64,000 bases of DNA from Cellulomonas humilata (GTDB taxonomy: Bacteria > Actinomycetota > Actinomycetes > Actinomycetales > Cellulomonadaceae), in the NCBI RefSeq assembly GCF_030814415.1, contig NZ_JAUSVB010000002.1:1-64000 (forward strand), read 5' to 3'. Below are positions 1 through 8,401 of this stretch, piece after piece (position 1 is the stretch's first letter; each line of letters begins with the position of its first letter). A model generated the notes under the pieces. That model worked only from the letters and a program-made list of their open reading frames with translations. It made no database searches and was not told the DNA's origin. The position numbers and the translations under genes are program-made.

Positions 1-211
1 CCCTTCGCTGCGCTCCAGGTCAGTCCTCGCGGGTTGTCGGTCGGGCTGACCTTGCGCTCCGCTGCGGGCGAGTGACGCTCCGCGCCCCTCACCCTTCGCT
101 GCGCTCCAGGTCAGTCCTCGCGGGTTGTCGGTCGGGCTGACCTTGCGCTCCGCTGCGGGCGAGTGACGCTCCGCGCCCCTCACCCTCCGCTGCGCTCCAG
201 GTCAGTCCTCG
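1..211. repeat. 91-bp tandem repeat, two full copies and one partial
   Basis: Two copies (1-91 and 92-182) are identical over the 91 bases. A third copy (183-211) matches for 29 bases with one mismatch and then runs into unique sequence. The partial copy contains the last codons and stop of the DUF5709 gene on the minus strand, so each full copy carries a duplicate of that gene tail. Each unit has short inverted arms (AGGTCAG and CTGACCT), so it could fold when transcribed. The array touches the window edge and may be longer. No coding gene is supported here. Confidence 0.9.
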
Positions 212-639
212 ACGTCGTCGCGGTACCGGCGGTCGTCGACGTACTCCTCCTCGATGAGGTGCACGGCGGCCTCCTCGGCGCTCGCGGCGCCGCCCGAGAA
301 GCCCGCGTCGATGGCGAACCCGTCGGTGCCGCCCGCCTCGACGGCGTCGTCGTCCTCGACCAGGCGACCGGCACGGGACTCGTCGCGGTCGGGGCGCGGC
401 CGTGCCTCCCAGACCTCGGGCTCCTCCTGGCCGATCCGTTGGTCGATCGTCTCGCGGTGGGCCTCTTCCCAGGCTGTCTCGCCGTAGTGGTTCGTCCGCG
501 GCCGGTCCGGCACGGTGTAGCCCTCGTCGAGGAGGTCGTCGACCCCGCGGTCGATCAGGGTGTCCTCGCTGGGCAGCTGGTCGGTGTCGCCCTCGCTGCC
601 GAGCTCAGGGTCGGTGCTGGTGCCGGGAGTCTCGCTCAT
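202..639 (-). CDS. DUF5709-family acidic protein
   Basis: This 145-residue protein is very rich in Asp and Glu and has no membrane segment or signal peptide. It resembles the small actinobacterial DUF5709 family, recognised by the central stretch EDTLIDRGVDDLLDEGY. Its function is not known. The ATG start at 639 is chosen because the family motif follows soon after; an open frame continues far upstream but runs antisense to the neighbouring ATPase gene. The stop codon lies inside the partial copy of the tandem repeat, so the repeat probably arose by duplication of the 3' end of this gene and following DNA. It is divergent from the ABC-F gene. Confidence 0.75.
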   Translation of the reverse strand: MSETPGTSTDPELGSEGDTDQLPSEDTLIDRGVDDLLDEGYTVPDRPRTNHYGETAWEEAHRETIDQRIGQEEPEVWEARPRPDRDESRAGRLVEDDDAVEAGGTDGFAIDAGFSGGAASAEEAAVHLIEEEYVDDRRYRDDVED

Positions 640-742
640 GCCTCCGACCCTCGCACCGTGCGCGCCCCGGCGCCAGAGGGAGTGGGGGACGCCACGATCA
701 ATCCGGTGTCCCGGGCGGTCGCCGGCCGGGGACACTGGGCGC

Positions 743-2425
743 ATGGGCCACCTCGACATCGGCGGCATCGGGTACTTCCTGCCCGACGGACGTCCCCTCC
801 TCGACGACGTGTCGTTCCGGGTCGGTGACGGCGCGCGCGTGGCGCTCGTCGGCCCCAACGGTGCCGGCAAGACGACGCTGCTGCGGATCGTCGCCGGGGA
901 CGAGGCGCCGCACGCCGGGTCGGTCGGGCGCAGCGGTGGCCTGGGGATCATGCGGCAGGACATCGGCCGCATCGACGACGACCGGTCGATCCGGGACCTG
1001 CTGGCGTCGCTCGCGTCGCCGGCCGTCCGCGACGCCGCCGTCGAGCTGGCGGCCGCGGAGCTGCTGATCATGGAGGTCGACGACGAGCCCGCGCAGATGC
1101 GGTACGCGCAGGCGCTCGTCGACTGGGCCGACGTCGGTGGGTACGAGGCGGAGGCGGGCTGGGACCGCGTCACCGACGCCGTGCTGTCCATCCCGTTCGA
1201 CGCCGCGCAGCACCGGGAGGTGCGGACCCTGTCCGGGGGCGAGCAGAAGCGCCTGGTCCTGGAGGCGCTGCTGCGCGGCCCGGACGAGGTGCTGCTGCTC
1301 GACGAGCCCGACAACGCCCTGGACGTGCCCACCAAGCGCTGGCTCGAGGACAAGCTGCGGGCGTCGAACAAGACCGTGCTCTTCGTCAGCCACGACCGCG
1401 AGATGCTTGCCCGCGTGGCGACGCAGGTGGCGACCCTCGAGCCCGGCGTCAGCGGTGCGGCGGTCTGGGTGCACGGCGGCGGGTTCGCGACGTACCACCA
1501 GGCGCGCGAGGACCGGCGCTCGCGGCTGGAGGAGCTGCTGCGGCGCTGGGAGGAGGAGCACGCGAAGCTCAAGGAGCTGGTGCTCACGCTCAAGACGAAG
1601 GCGGCGTTCAACGACGGGCTCGCGTCGCGGTACTCGGCCGCCCAGACCCGCCTGCGCAAGTTCGAGGAGGCGGGTCCGCCGACCCTGCTGGCGCGGGAGC
1701 AGAACGTCAAGGTCCGGCTGCGCGGCGGGCGGACCGCGAAGCGCGCTGTCGTCGCCACCGGGCTGGAGCTCACCGGCCTGATGAAGCCGTTCGACCTCGA
1801 GGTCTGGTTCGGCGAACGTGTCGCGGTGCTGGGCTCCAACGGGTCCGGCAAGTCGCACTTCCTGCGGCTCCTGGCCGCCGGCGGCAGCGACCCGAGCCCC
1901 GAGCACGCACCGGCGGACGACATCCCCGTCGCCCCGGTGACGCACACCGGCGCGGTCGTCCTCGGGCCGCGCGTGCGGCCGGGCTGGTTCGCGCAGAACC
2001 ACGGGCACCCCGAGCTCGTCGGCCGGACGCTGCTGGAGATCCTGCACCGCGGCGAGGGGCACCGGGCGGGGCTCGGCCGGGAGCAGGCCAGCAAGGCGCT
2101 CGACCGGTACGAGCTCGTGGCCGCGGCGGAGCAGCGCTACGAGACGCTCTCCGGCGGCCAGCAGGCGCGCCTGCAGATCCTCCTGCTCGAGCTCGGGGGA
2201 GCGACGTTGCTGCTGCTCGACGAGCCGACGGACAACCTCGACCTGCACTCCGCCGAGGCGCTCGAGACCGGGCTGGCCGCGTTCGAGGGCACCGTCCTGG
2301 CGGTCACGCACGACCGCTGGTTCACGCGGACCTTCGACCGGTTCCTCGTGTTCGGTTCGGACGGCGAGGTCGTCGAGACGCCGGAGCCCGTCTGGGACGC
2401 GGGGCGCGTCGACCGCGTGCGCTGA
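743..2425 (+). CDS. ABC-F family ATP-binding protein
   Basis: The protein (560 residues) has two ABC ATPase domains and no membrane segment, which is the ABC-F layout of ribosome-associated translation or antibiotic-resistance factors. The first domain shows Walker A GPNGAGKTT, signature LSGGEQKR and Walker B followed by DEPDNALD. A charged helical linker comes next (around residues 245-310). The second domain shows GSNGSGKS, LSGGQQAR and DEPTDNLD. Both sites keep the residues for ATP hydrolysis. The ATG at 743 follows a weak -10-like GACACT by six bases, suggesting a leaderless message. Whether it is a housekeeping EttA/Uup-like factor or a resistance protein cannot be told from sequence. 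Confidence 0.9.
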   Translation: MGHLDIGGIGYFLPDGRPLLDDVSFRVGDGARVALVGPNGAGKTTLLRIVAGDEAPHAGSVGRSGGLGIMRQDIGRIDDDRSIRDLLASLASPAVRDAAVELAAAELLIMEVDDEPAQMRYAQALVDWADVGGYEAEAGWDRVTDAVLSIPFDAAQHREVRTLSGGEQKRLVLEALLRGPDEVLLLDEPDNALDVPTKRWLEDKLRASNKTVLFVSHDREMLARVATQVATLEPGVSGAAVWVHGGGFATYHQAREDRRSRLEELLRRWEEEHAKLKELVLTLKTKAAFNDGLASRYSAAQTRLRKFEEAGPPTLLAREQNVKVRLRGGRTAKRAVVATGLELTGLMKPFDLEVWFGERVAVLGSNGSGKSHFLRLLAAGGSDPSPEHAPADDIPVAPVTHTGAVVLGPRVRPGWFAQNHGHPELVGRTLLEILHRGEGHRAGLGREQASKALDRYELVAAAEQRYETLSGGQQARLQILLLELGGATLLLLDEPTDNLDLHSAEALETGLAAFEGTVLAVTHDRWFTRTFDRFLVFGSDGEVVETPEPVWDAGRVDRVR

Positions 2426-2428
2426 CCT

Positions 2429-3025
2429 TCAGACGAGCAGCGTGACGGCGAGGGTCGCCATCACGACCGCGATGACGATGTCGAGCACCTGCCAGGCGCG
2501 GGGTCGGGCGAACACCGGCCGCAGCCGGGCGGCGCCGAACCCGAGAGCGGTGAACCAGGTGATGCTGGCGAGCACCGCGCCCGCGCCGAACACCCACGCG
2601 CCGGGATCGTGTTGGTGGGCCAGCGAACCCAGCAGCACCACGGTGTCCAGGTAGACGTGCGGGTTGAGGAACGTCAGGGCCAGGCACGTGGTGAGCACCG
2701 CGCCCAGGGCGGCGGGGCCGTCGGCGGCCGGGTCGAGGCGTTCCGGGCGCCGGGCGCGCAGTGCGGCGCCGACGGCCAGCGCGAGCAGGAACGCGGCGCC
2801 CGCGTACTTCGTCACGGTGAGCACGACGGGGTGGTTCGTCACGAGGGCGCCCAGACCGGCGATGCCGGCGGCGATGAGCAGGGCGTCCGCCGCGGCGCAG
2901 ACGGCTACCACGGGCAGCACGTGCTCGCCGCGGATGCCCTGGCGCAGCACGAAGGCGTTCTGGGCGCCGATCGCGACGATGAGGCCGAGGGCGGTGAGGA
3001 AGCCCGTGAGGGCGATGGCGGGCAC
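2429..3025 (-). CDS. lysE: LysE/ArgO-family basic amino acid exporter
   Basis: This 198-residue membrane protein has about six hydrophobic segments and the family's N-terminal signature GLIVAIGAQNAFVLRQG. LysE and ArgO proteins export excess lysine or arginine from the cytoplasm. The GTG at 3025 is preferred because it gives the usual length and follows TACGGT on the minus strand by six bases, a typical actinobacterial leaderless promoter; an extension to 3091 would run into the regulator's control region. It diverges from a LysR-type gene, the classic LysE-LysG arrangement, so expression is probably switched on by intracellular lysine or arginine. The stop is 3 bp from the end of the convergent ABC-F gene. 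Confidence 0.88.
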   Translation of the reverse strand: MPAIALTGFLTALGLIVAIGAQNAFVLRQGIRGEHVLPVVAVCAAADALLIAAGIAGLGALVTNHPVVLTVTKYAGAAFLLALAVGAALRARRPERLDPAADGPAALGAVLTTCLALTFLNPHVYLDTVVLLGSLAHQHDPGAWVFGAGAVLASITWFTALGFGAARLRPVFARPRAWQVLDIVIAVVMATLAVTLLV

Positions 3026-3095
3026 AGAGCGACCGTAAGACGCGCACGCGACGAAGACCAGTTCATGATTCTCCGGAACCATTAGGATCATTCAT
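3026..3095. promoter_or_regulatory. lysE-lysG divergent promoter with LysR-type operator
   Basis: This 70-bp gap holds two outward promoters. The minus-strand -10 (TACGGT, 3032-3037) sits six bases before the exporter GTG, and the plus-strand -10 (TAGGAT, 3083-3088) sits seven bases before the regulator GTG, so both messages look leaderless. An inverted repeat ATGAT (3065-3069) and ATCAT (3087-3091) overlaps the regulator's own -10, as expected for autorepression by a LysR-type protein. The assignment as operator is inference. Confidence 0.65.
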
Positions 3096-4034
3096 GTGGC
3101 CTTCGATGTTGATCAGCTGAGCGCCCTCGCAGCCGTCGTGCACGAGGGCAGCTTCGACGCGGCCGCACAGCGCCTGCACGTCACGCCGTCGGCCGTCAGC
3201 CAGCGGATCAAGGCGCTCGAGCAGCAGGTGGGACGCGTGCTGGTGCTCCGGACGCGCCCCTGCCGGCCCACGGACGACGGTGAGGTCCTCGTCCGGCTGG
3301 CGGGCCAGATGGAGCTGCTGGGGCGGGACGCGATGGCGCAGCTGGTGCCCACCGGCGGCGGGTCCCGGGCCGCAGCCCCGTCGACGCGCCGGCTACCCGT
3401 CGCCGTGAACGACGACTCGATGTCCACCTGGTTCCCCGCCGCCGTCGCGGACCTGCCCCCCGACGTCCTGCTGGACCTGCGGCGCGAGGACCAGGAGCTG
3501 TCCGCTGACCTGCTGAGGGACGGCACCGTGATGGCTGCGGTGACCGCCGACCCCCGCGCCGTGCAGGGTTGCCGGGTCCGCCGCCTGGGCGCGATGCGCT
3601 ACCTGGCCGTCGCCGCACCGGACCGCCGGGACCGCTGGTTCGCCGACGGGCTGGGAGCGGAGGTCTTCGCGACGGCACCTCTGCTGGCGTTCAACAGGGA
3701 GGACGGCCTGCAGGAACGCTTCGTGGCGTCCGTCGTGGGGCGCCGCACCGTGACCCCGCACGTCCACTACGTGCCGTCGCAGTCGGCGTTCGTGGGGCTC
3801 GTCGAGGCGGGTCTCGGGTGGGGGATGGTGCCGGAGGTGGCGGCGTCCGAGCGCATCGCGGCGGGAGCGCTCGTCGAGATCCGGGCCGGGCGCCACCTCG
3901 ACGTGCCGCTGTACTGGCAGCACTGGGCGCTGCGCACACCGACGCTGGACGACCTTACGGAGCGCGTGGTTCGGGCCGCGGCGAAGGCGCTCCGGCCGGT
4001 GCGGAGGCACGGACCCCCGTCTACCGCAGGGTGA
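3096..4034 (+). CDS. lysG: LysR-family regulator, LysG/ArgP type
   Basis: The 312-residue protein has an N-terminal winged HTH (about residues 3-60, with AAQRLHVTPSAVSQRIKALE) and a periplasmic-binding-like effector domain. The ArgP/LysG subgroup controls basic amino acid exporters and senses lysine, arginine or histidine; the divergent lysE neighbour supports that assignment. The GTG at 3096 lies seven bases after TAGGAT, so the message is probably leaderless. A perfect inverted repeat overlapping that -10 suggests autoregulation. Which amino acid is sensed cannot be decided here. Confidence 0.87.
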   Translation: MAFDVDQLSALAAVVHEGSFDAAAQRLHVTPSAVSQRIKALEQQVGRVLVLRTRPCRPTDDGEVLVRLAGQMELLGRDAMAQLVPTGGGSRAAAPSTRRLPVAVNDDSMSTWFPAAVADLPPDVLLDLRREDQELSADLLRDGTVMAAVTADPRAVQGCRVRRLGAMRYLAVAAPDRRDRWFADGLGAEVFATAPLLAFNREDGLQERFVASVVGRRTVTPHVHYVPSQSAFVGLVEAGLGWGMVPEVAASERIAAGALVEIRAGRHLDVPLYWQHWALRTPTLDDLTERVVRAAAKALRPVRRHGPPSTAG

Positions 4035-4047
4035 CGAGACCCGCGTT

Positions 4048-4266
4048 TTGACCCCTCGGCACGCCGCCAGGTAATCTGGTGAGTCGTTGTGCGTCCCTGT
4101 TCCGGCGGCTGCTAGTGCCCTCTCAGCACTCAGCACCGAGCCAGAACGGCAAGGCCGGTGCGTTCCCGCTCGCCGCCTGGATGCCGACGAGAGCATTCAT
4201 CGGCGGACCCGCACCCTGCGGAGTCCCGCCGCGACAAGATTCGCAACGAAACGAAGGCTGACGACC
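4048..4266 (+). promoter_or_regulatory. rplM-rpsI promoter and long 5' leader
   Basis: TTGACC (4048-4053) and TAATCT (4072-4077) are separated by 18 bases and form the best sigma-70-like promoter in the window. Transcription from there leaves a leader of about 180 nt before the rplM GTG. The gap between lysG and rplM contains no gene. A long GC-rich leader before ribosomal protein genes is often a site of autogenous control, but I recognise no known L13 leader motif, so that role is inference. Confidence 0.7.
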
Positions 4267-4716
4267 GTGCGCACGTACACCCCGAAGCCCGGCGACGTCG
4301 AGCGGACCTGGCACATCATCGACGCGAACGATGTCGTCCTGGGTCGCCTGGCCACACATGTGGCCACGTTGCTGCGCGGCAAGCACAAGGCAACCTTTGC
4401 TCCCCACGTCGACGGCGGTGACTTCGTCATCGTCATCAACGCGAGCAAGGTGGCACTGACCGGCAACAAGCGCGAGAACAAGCTCGCGTACCGCCACTCC
4501 GGATACCCGGGTGGCCTGCGCGCCGTGGCCTACTCCGACCTCCTGGAGAAGCACCCCGAGCGCGCGATCGAGAAGGCTGTCCGCGGCATGCTCCCCAAGA
4601 GCTCGCTCGCACGCCAGCAGCTCACCAAGCTCAAGGTCTACGCCGGTGCGGAGCACCCGCACGCGGCGCAGCAGCCGAAGCCCTTCGAGATCACCCAGGT
4701 CTCTCAGCAGGCGTGA
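4267..4716 (+). CDS. rplM: 50S ribosomal protein L13
   Basis: The 149-residue product matches bacterial L13 along its length, with [19 protein letters not shown] near the N-terminus and the central block [12 protein letters not shown]13 is an early-assembling protein of the large subunit that binds 23S rRNA. The GTG at 4267 gives the normal N-terminus (RTYTPKPGD). A strong promoter lies about 190 bases upstream. rpsI follows after 38 bases, the universal rplM-rpsI pairing. Confidence 0.98.
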   Translation: MRTYTPKPGDVERTWHIIDANDVVLGRLATHVATLLRGKHKATFAPHVDGGDFVIVINASKVALTGNKRENKLAYRHSGYPGGLRAVAYSDLLEKHPERAIEKAVRGMLPKSSLARQQLTKLKVYAGAEHPHAAQQPKPFEITQVSQQA

Positions 4717-4754
4717 GCCGGCTGAGTACAGAGAACAAGGACGCGAGGACACCA

Positions 4755-5243
4755 GTGGCAGAGACCACGGTCGACATCGACCTCGAGGGCGATGACACCC
4801 CCACCAGCTACACCTCCGAGACGGTTGCCCCGACGGGCCGCGGTCAGAGCATCACGGCACCGGCGAACGCGCTCGGCCGTCGCAAGGAGGCCATCGCGCG
4901 CGTGCGCCTGGTCCCCGGCACCGGTCAGTGGAAGGTCAACGGGCGCACGCTCGAGGACTACTTCCCGAACAAGGTGCACCAGCAGCTCGTGAACTCCCCG
5001 TTCAAGCTGGTCGACGTCGAGGGTCGTTTCGACGTCGTCGCCCGCATCACCGGCGGTGGCGTGAGCGGCCAGGCCGGCGCGCTGCGCCTGGGCATCGCCC
5101 GTGCGCTGAACGCGATCGACGAGGAGCACAACCGCCCGGCCCTGAAGAAGGCCGGCTTCCTGACCCGCGACGCCCGCGTCGTGGAGCGCAAGAAGGCCGG
5201 TCTCAAGAAGGCTCGTAAGGCTCCGCAGTACTCGAAGCGCTGA
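4755..5243 (+). CDS. rpsI: 30S ribosomal protein S9
   Basis: The protein (162 residues) has the S9 core from [16 protein letters not shown] to the basic end [12 protein letters not shown], whose final arginine reaches the ribosomal P site in known structures. The first 45 residues form an acidic, Thr/Ser-rich extension typical of actinobacterial S9. The GTG at 4755 follows GAGGA at good spacing; a GTG at 4713 overlapping the rplM stop is also in frame but less well placed. It is co-transcribed with rplM and followed by a hairpin. Confidence 0.97.
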   Translation: MAETTVDIDLEGDDTPTSYTSETVAPTGRGQSITAPANALGRRKEAIARVRLVPGTGQWKVNGRTLEDYFPNKVHQQLVNSPFKLVDVEGRFDVVARITGGGVSGQAGALRLGIARALNAIDEEHNRPALKKAGFLTRDARVVERKKAGLKKARKAPQYSKR

Positions 5244-5258
5244 TCGTCTCGCTTCGGC

Positions 5259-5298
5259 CCGATGGCCCTGCCGGTCTCACGACCAGCGGGGCCATCGG
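5259..5298 (+). terminator. Hairpin terminator after rpsI
   Basis: A perfect 10-bp stem (CCGATGGCCC at 5259-5268 and GGGCCATCGG at 5289-5298) encloses a 20-base loop. It lies 16 bases after the rpsI stop. There is no T-run, as is common in high-GC actinobacteria, so it may act with Rho or only partly separate rplM-rpsI from glmM. Confidence 0.7.
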
Positions 5299-5379
5299 CA
5301 TGTCTGCAACCATCGACACGGCGCGAGCCGGGGGACACGCCGCTGGCGCCGTGCCCCGCAAGGACGAAGGAGTCTGACC

Positions 5380-6729
5380 ATGGGCCGACTGTTCGGTACC
5401 GACGGCGTGCGTGGGCTCGCCAACCGGGACGTCACCGCCGAGCTCGCGCTCGACCTCTCGGTCGCGGCCGCGCACGTCCTGGGCTCGCTCGGCGAGTTCG
5501 AGGGGCACCGGCCCCGGGCGATCGTCGGGCGTGACAGCCGGGCGTCCGGGGAGTTCCTCGCCGCGGCGGTGTCCGCGGGGCTCGCCTCGGCGGGGATCGA
5601 CGTCAACAACGTCGGCGTGCTGCCGACGCCCGCGGTGGCGTTCCTGACCGCCGAGCTCGGGGTCGACATCGGCGTGGTCCTGTCCGCGTCGCACAACCCC
5701 ATGCCCGACAACGGCATCAAGTTCCTGTCGCGCGGCGGGCACAAGCTGGACGACGAGCTCGAGGCCGCCATCGAGGCGCGCATGGGTGAGGACTGGGAGC
5801 GTCCGCTCGGCGGTGACGTCGGGCGCATCCGGGTCGACACCGGGCGTGCCGGTGAGCAGTACATCGAGCACCTCGTCGGGACCATCGACGTGCCGCTGAC
5901 GGGTCTGCGCATCGCGGTCGACTGCGCGAACGGTGCGGCGAGCGAGGTCGGCCCCGCGACGCTGCGGGCCGCCGGCGCCGACGTCGTCGTCATCAACGCC
6001 TCGCCCGACGGCCGGAACATCAACGAGAAGTGCGGCTCCACGCACCCCGAGCAGCTGCAGGCGGCCGTGGTGGCCTCGGAGGCGGACCTCGGGGTCGCGT
6101 TCGACGGGGACGCCGACCGGTGCCTCGCCGTCGACGCGTCGGGTGCGCTGGTGGACGGCGACCAGATCATGGGGATCCTCGCCATCGCGATGCGCGACCG
6201 CGGCGACCTCGTGGCCGACACGCTGGTCACCACGGTGATGAGCAACCTCGGCCTGAAGATCGCGATGACGCAGGCCGGGATCGCGACGATCGACACCGCG
6301 GTCGGCGACCGGTACGTGCTCGAGGCGATGCGCGCCGGGGGGTACTCCCTCGGTGGCGAGCAGTCCGGGCACATCATCATGGCGGCGCACGCGACCACCG
6401 GCGACGGCGTCCTCACGGCGCTGCAGCTGGCCGCGCGCGTGGCCGCGACGGGGACGGCGATCGCCGACCTCGCCGGGGTGGTCCGGCGGCTGCCGCAGAC
6501 GCTCGTCAACGTGCCGGGCGTCGACAAGCGCCGGGCGTCGTCGGACGAGTCGCTGCTGGACGCGGTGCGCTCGGCGGAGTCCGGTCTCGGCAGCACCGGG
6601 CGGGTGCTCCTGCGCTCGTCGGGCACCGAGGACCTGGTCCGGGTCATGGTCGAGGCGGGCACGCAGGCGGAGGCGGACCGGGTGGCCCACGAGCTGGCCG
6701 ACGTCGTCCTGGACCGGCTGGCGCTGTAG
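5380..6729 (+). CDS. glmM: Phosphoglucosamine mutase
   Basis: GlmM converts glucosamine-6-phosphate to glucosamine-1-phosphate for UDP-GlcNAc and peptidoglycan synthesis. The 449-residue protein has the N-terminal [13 protein letters not shown], the active-site phosphoserine loop [15 protein letters not shown], the metal-binding loop [12 protein letters not shown] and the C-terminal sugar-phosphate loop [20 protein letters not shown] lies eight bases before the ATG. The gene sits in the conserved order rpsI-glmM-(coaA)-glmS, so the two enzymes making glucosamine phosphates are neighbours. Its stop overlaps the start of def. Confidence 0.97.
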   Translation: MGRLFGTDGVRGLANRDVTAELALDLSVAAAHVLGSLGEFEGHRPRAIVGRDSRASGEFLAAAVSAGLASAGIDVNNVGVLPTPAVAFLTAELGVDIGVVLSASHNPMPDNGIKFLSRGGHKLDDELEAAIEARMGEDWERPLGGDVGRIRVDTGRAGEQYIEHLVGTIDVPLTGLRIAVDCANGAASEVGPATLRAAGADVVVINASPDGRNINEKCGSTHPEQLQAAVVASEADLGVAFDGDADRCLAVDASGALVDGDQIMGILAIAMRDRGDLVADTLVTTVMSNLGLKIAMTQAGIATIDTAVGDRYVLEAMRAGGYSLGGEQSGHIIMAAHATTGDGVLTALQLAARVAATGTAIADLAGVVRRLPQTLVNVPGVDKRRASSDESLLDAVRSAESGLGSTGRVLLRSSGTEDLVRVMVEAGTQAEADRVAHELADVVLDRLAL

Positions 6730-7394
6730 TGCCGTCCGGCCCGCAGTGGGACCAGGCGCTGCGGGACGTGGCGCTGTGGATCATCGAGTCCGGCACGCGC
6801 TCCGCCGACGGTGTCGCGCCCGTCGTCCAGGCGGGGCACCCGGCGCTGCGGGCCGTGGCCACCCCGTACGACGGCCAGCTGTCGGACGCGGAGCTGGCGG
6901 CGCTCCTCGACGTGATGCACCGGACCATGCGGGCCGCGCCCGGCGTCGGGCTGGCGGCGCCGCAGCTCGGGCTCCCGGTGGCGCTCGCCGTGCTCGAGGA
7001 CCCAGGCACCGTCTCGGAGGAGCACGCAGAGGTGCGCGAGCGCGAGCCGCTGCCGTACCGGGTCCTGGTGAACCCGCAGTACACCCCGGTGGGCGACGAG
7101 CGGGTCGGCTTCTACGAGGGCTGCCTGAGCGTCGTCGGCTACCAGGCGGTGGTCGCTCGCGCCCGGCACGTCCACCTCACCGGCACGGACGAGCGGGGGG
7201 AGGCGCTCGACGAGCTCGTGGGCGGCTGGTCCGCGCGGATCGTCCAGCACGAGACCGACCACCTCGCCGGCACCCTGTACCTGGACCGTGCCGAGCTGCG
7301 GTCCCTGGCGGCGACCGACGAGTTCGGTGCCCGGTGGGCCGCGGAGCCGAAGCCGGCCGCCGCAGCCCGTGCGCTGGACTTCCCGCTGGACTGA
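6729..7394 (+). CDS. def: Peptide deformylase
   Basis: This 221-residue enzyme removes the formyl group from nascent proteins. All three deformylase motifs are present: GVGLAAPQLG, EGCLSV and QHETDHLAG, giving the Cys and two His metal ligands and the catalytic Glu. The GTG start overlaps the glmM stop (TAGTG), implying translational coupling. The open frame continues upstream, but that part is antisense or out-of-frame to glmM and does not belong. An N-terminal stretch of about 25 residues precedes the fold. Confidence 0.94.
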   Translation: MPSGPQWDQALRDVALWIIESGTRSADGVAPVVQAGHPALRAVATPYDGQLSDAELAALLDVMHRTMRAAPGVGLAAPQLGLPVALAVLEDPGTVSEEHAEVREREPLPYRVLVNPQYTPVGDERVGFYEGCLSVVGYQAVVARARHVHLTGTDERGEALDELVGGWSARIVQHETDHLAGTLYLDRAELRSLAATDEFGARWAAEPKPAAAARALDFPLD

Positions 7395-7428
7395 GGGGGC
7401 GCCCGCAGGGGGAGCCGGGGTCCGACCC

Positions 7429-7473
7429 TGGGATGATTCGGGGCTGCACCAGGGATGAACCGGGGGTCACCCC
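7429..7473. promoter_or_regulatory. Direct repeats 22 bp apart upstream of dedA-like gene
   Basis: Two near-identical 15-mers (7429-7443 and 7451-7465), both containing GGGATGA and CGGGG, start 22 bases apart, close to two helical turns. The second is followed by a small palindrome, GGGGTCACCCC (7463-7473). The spacing suggests binding by a regulator to one DNA face. I do not recognise the factor. The rest of the def to dedA gap (7395-7561) holds no gene. Confidence 0.45.
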
Positions 7474-7561
7474 TATGTCCACGGACCGCGCCGCGACTTA
7501 CCGTGGAGGCACGACACCGGGCGGAACACCACCTGGTGCACGACGCAGGAGCTGATGACAC

Positions 7562-8263
7562 GTGCTGGAGGGGTGGGCCCTGGCCCTCGTAGGTTCCCCG
7601 TGGATCTTCGTCGTGCTCTACCTGTTCGCCACCATCGACGGCTTCTTCCCCCCGGTCCCCAGCGAGTCGATCGTCATCGCGCTCTCCGCGGTGGCCATGG
7701 CCGAGGGCACGCCGAACCTCGCACTGATCATGCTGGTCGCCGCCGCCGGCGCGTGGACCGGTGACCAGATCGCCTACCAGATCGGCACCAAGGTCAAGGT
7801 GCGCGAGCTGCGCGTGCTGCGGTCCCCGCGGGGTCAGGCGGCCGTCGACTGGGCCGAGAACGCCCTCGCGAACCGCGGGGCGGCGTTCATCATCGCGGCC
7901 CGCTACATCCCGATCGGGCGCGTCGCGGTGAACATGACCGCAGGTGCGGTGGGCTACAGCCGGCGCCGCTTCATGGGGCTCACGGCCATCGCCGCCGTCA
8001 CCTGGGGCTGCTACTCGGCGCTCATCGGGATCGGTGCCGGTGCCTGGCTGCACGACCACACGCTCGTCGCCGTGGGCGTCGGGGTGGTCGGCGGGCTGGC
8101 GATCGGTCTGGTCATCGACTGGGTCCTGCGCAAGCTCACCCACCACCGCCCGGCCCCGGAGGCGAGCGCACCGGTGCTCCGCGTCGCGGATGAGTCGGAC
8201 ACGCCCCGGGCGGAGACCACCACTCCGGTCACGGGACGCTCACGATCCGACCCCGCTGCCTAA
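7562..8263 (+). CDS. DedA family (SNARE-associated domain) membrane protein
   Basis: The 233-residue protein has several hydrophobic segments and the DedA signature region RYIPIGRVAVNMTAGAVGYSR. An early segment, FFPPVPSESIV, is also typical. DedA proteins act in lipid carrier or phospholipid flipping and in membrane homeostasis; several recycle undecaprenyl phosphate. The last 50 or so residues are a hydrophilic, probably disordered, cytoplasmic tail. AGGAG lies ten bases upstream of the GTG. It stands alone, preceded by a direct-repeat element. Confidence 0.87.
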   Translation: MLEGWALALVGSPWIFVVLYLFATIDGFFPPVPSESIVIALSAVAMAEGTPNLALIMLVAAAGAWTGDQIAYQIGTKVKVRELRVLRSPRGQAAVDWAENALANRGAAFIIAARYIPIGRVAVNMTAGAVGYSRRRFMGLTAIAAVTWGCYSALIGIGAGAWLHDHTLVAVGVGVVGGLAIGLVIDWVLRKLTHHRPAPEASAPVLRVADESDTPRAETTTPVTGRSRSDPAA

Positions 8264-8401
8264 CGATCCGGTATCACTGCGTCATTTCGCCCATGACTGT
8301 GCTTACTCTCTGACTGTGTCGACGTCGCGGTCGGCGCTCCCGTGCCTGACCACACCCCCGGGGGTGTCCGTCGGCATGGGTGGATGCGGGCAGGGGGCGA
8401 G

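Noticed and set aside
1..211. A CRISPR array at the left edge.
   Set aside because: Copies are directly adjacent 91-bp units with no spacers, and one overlaps a gene end.
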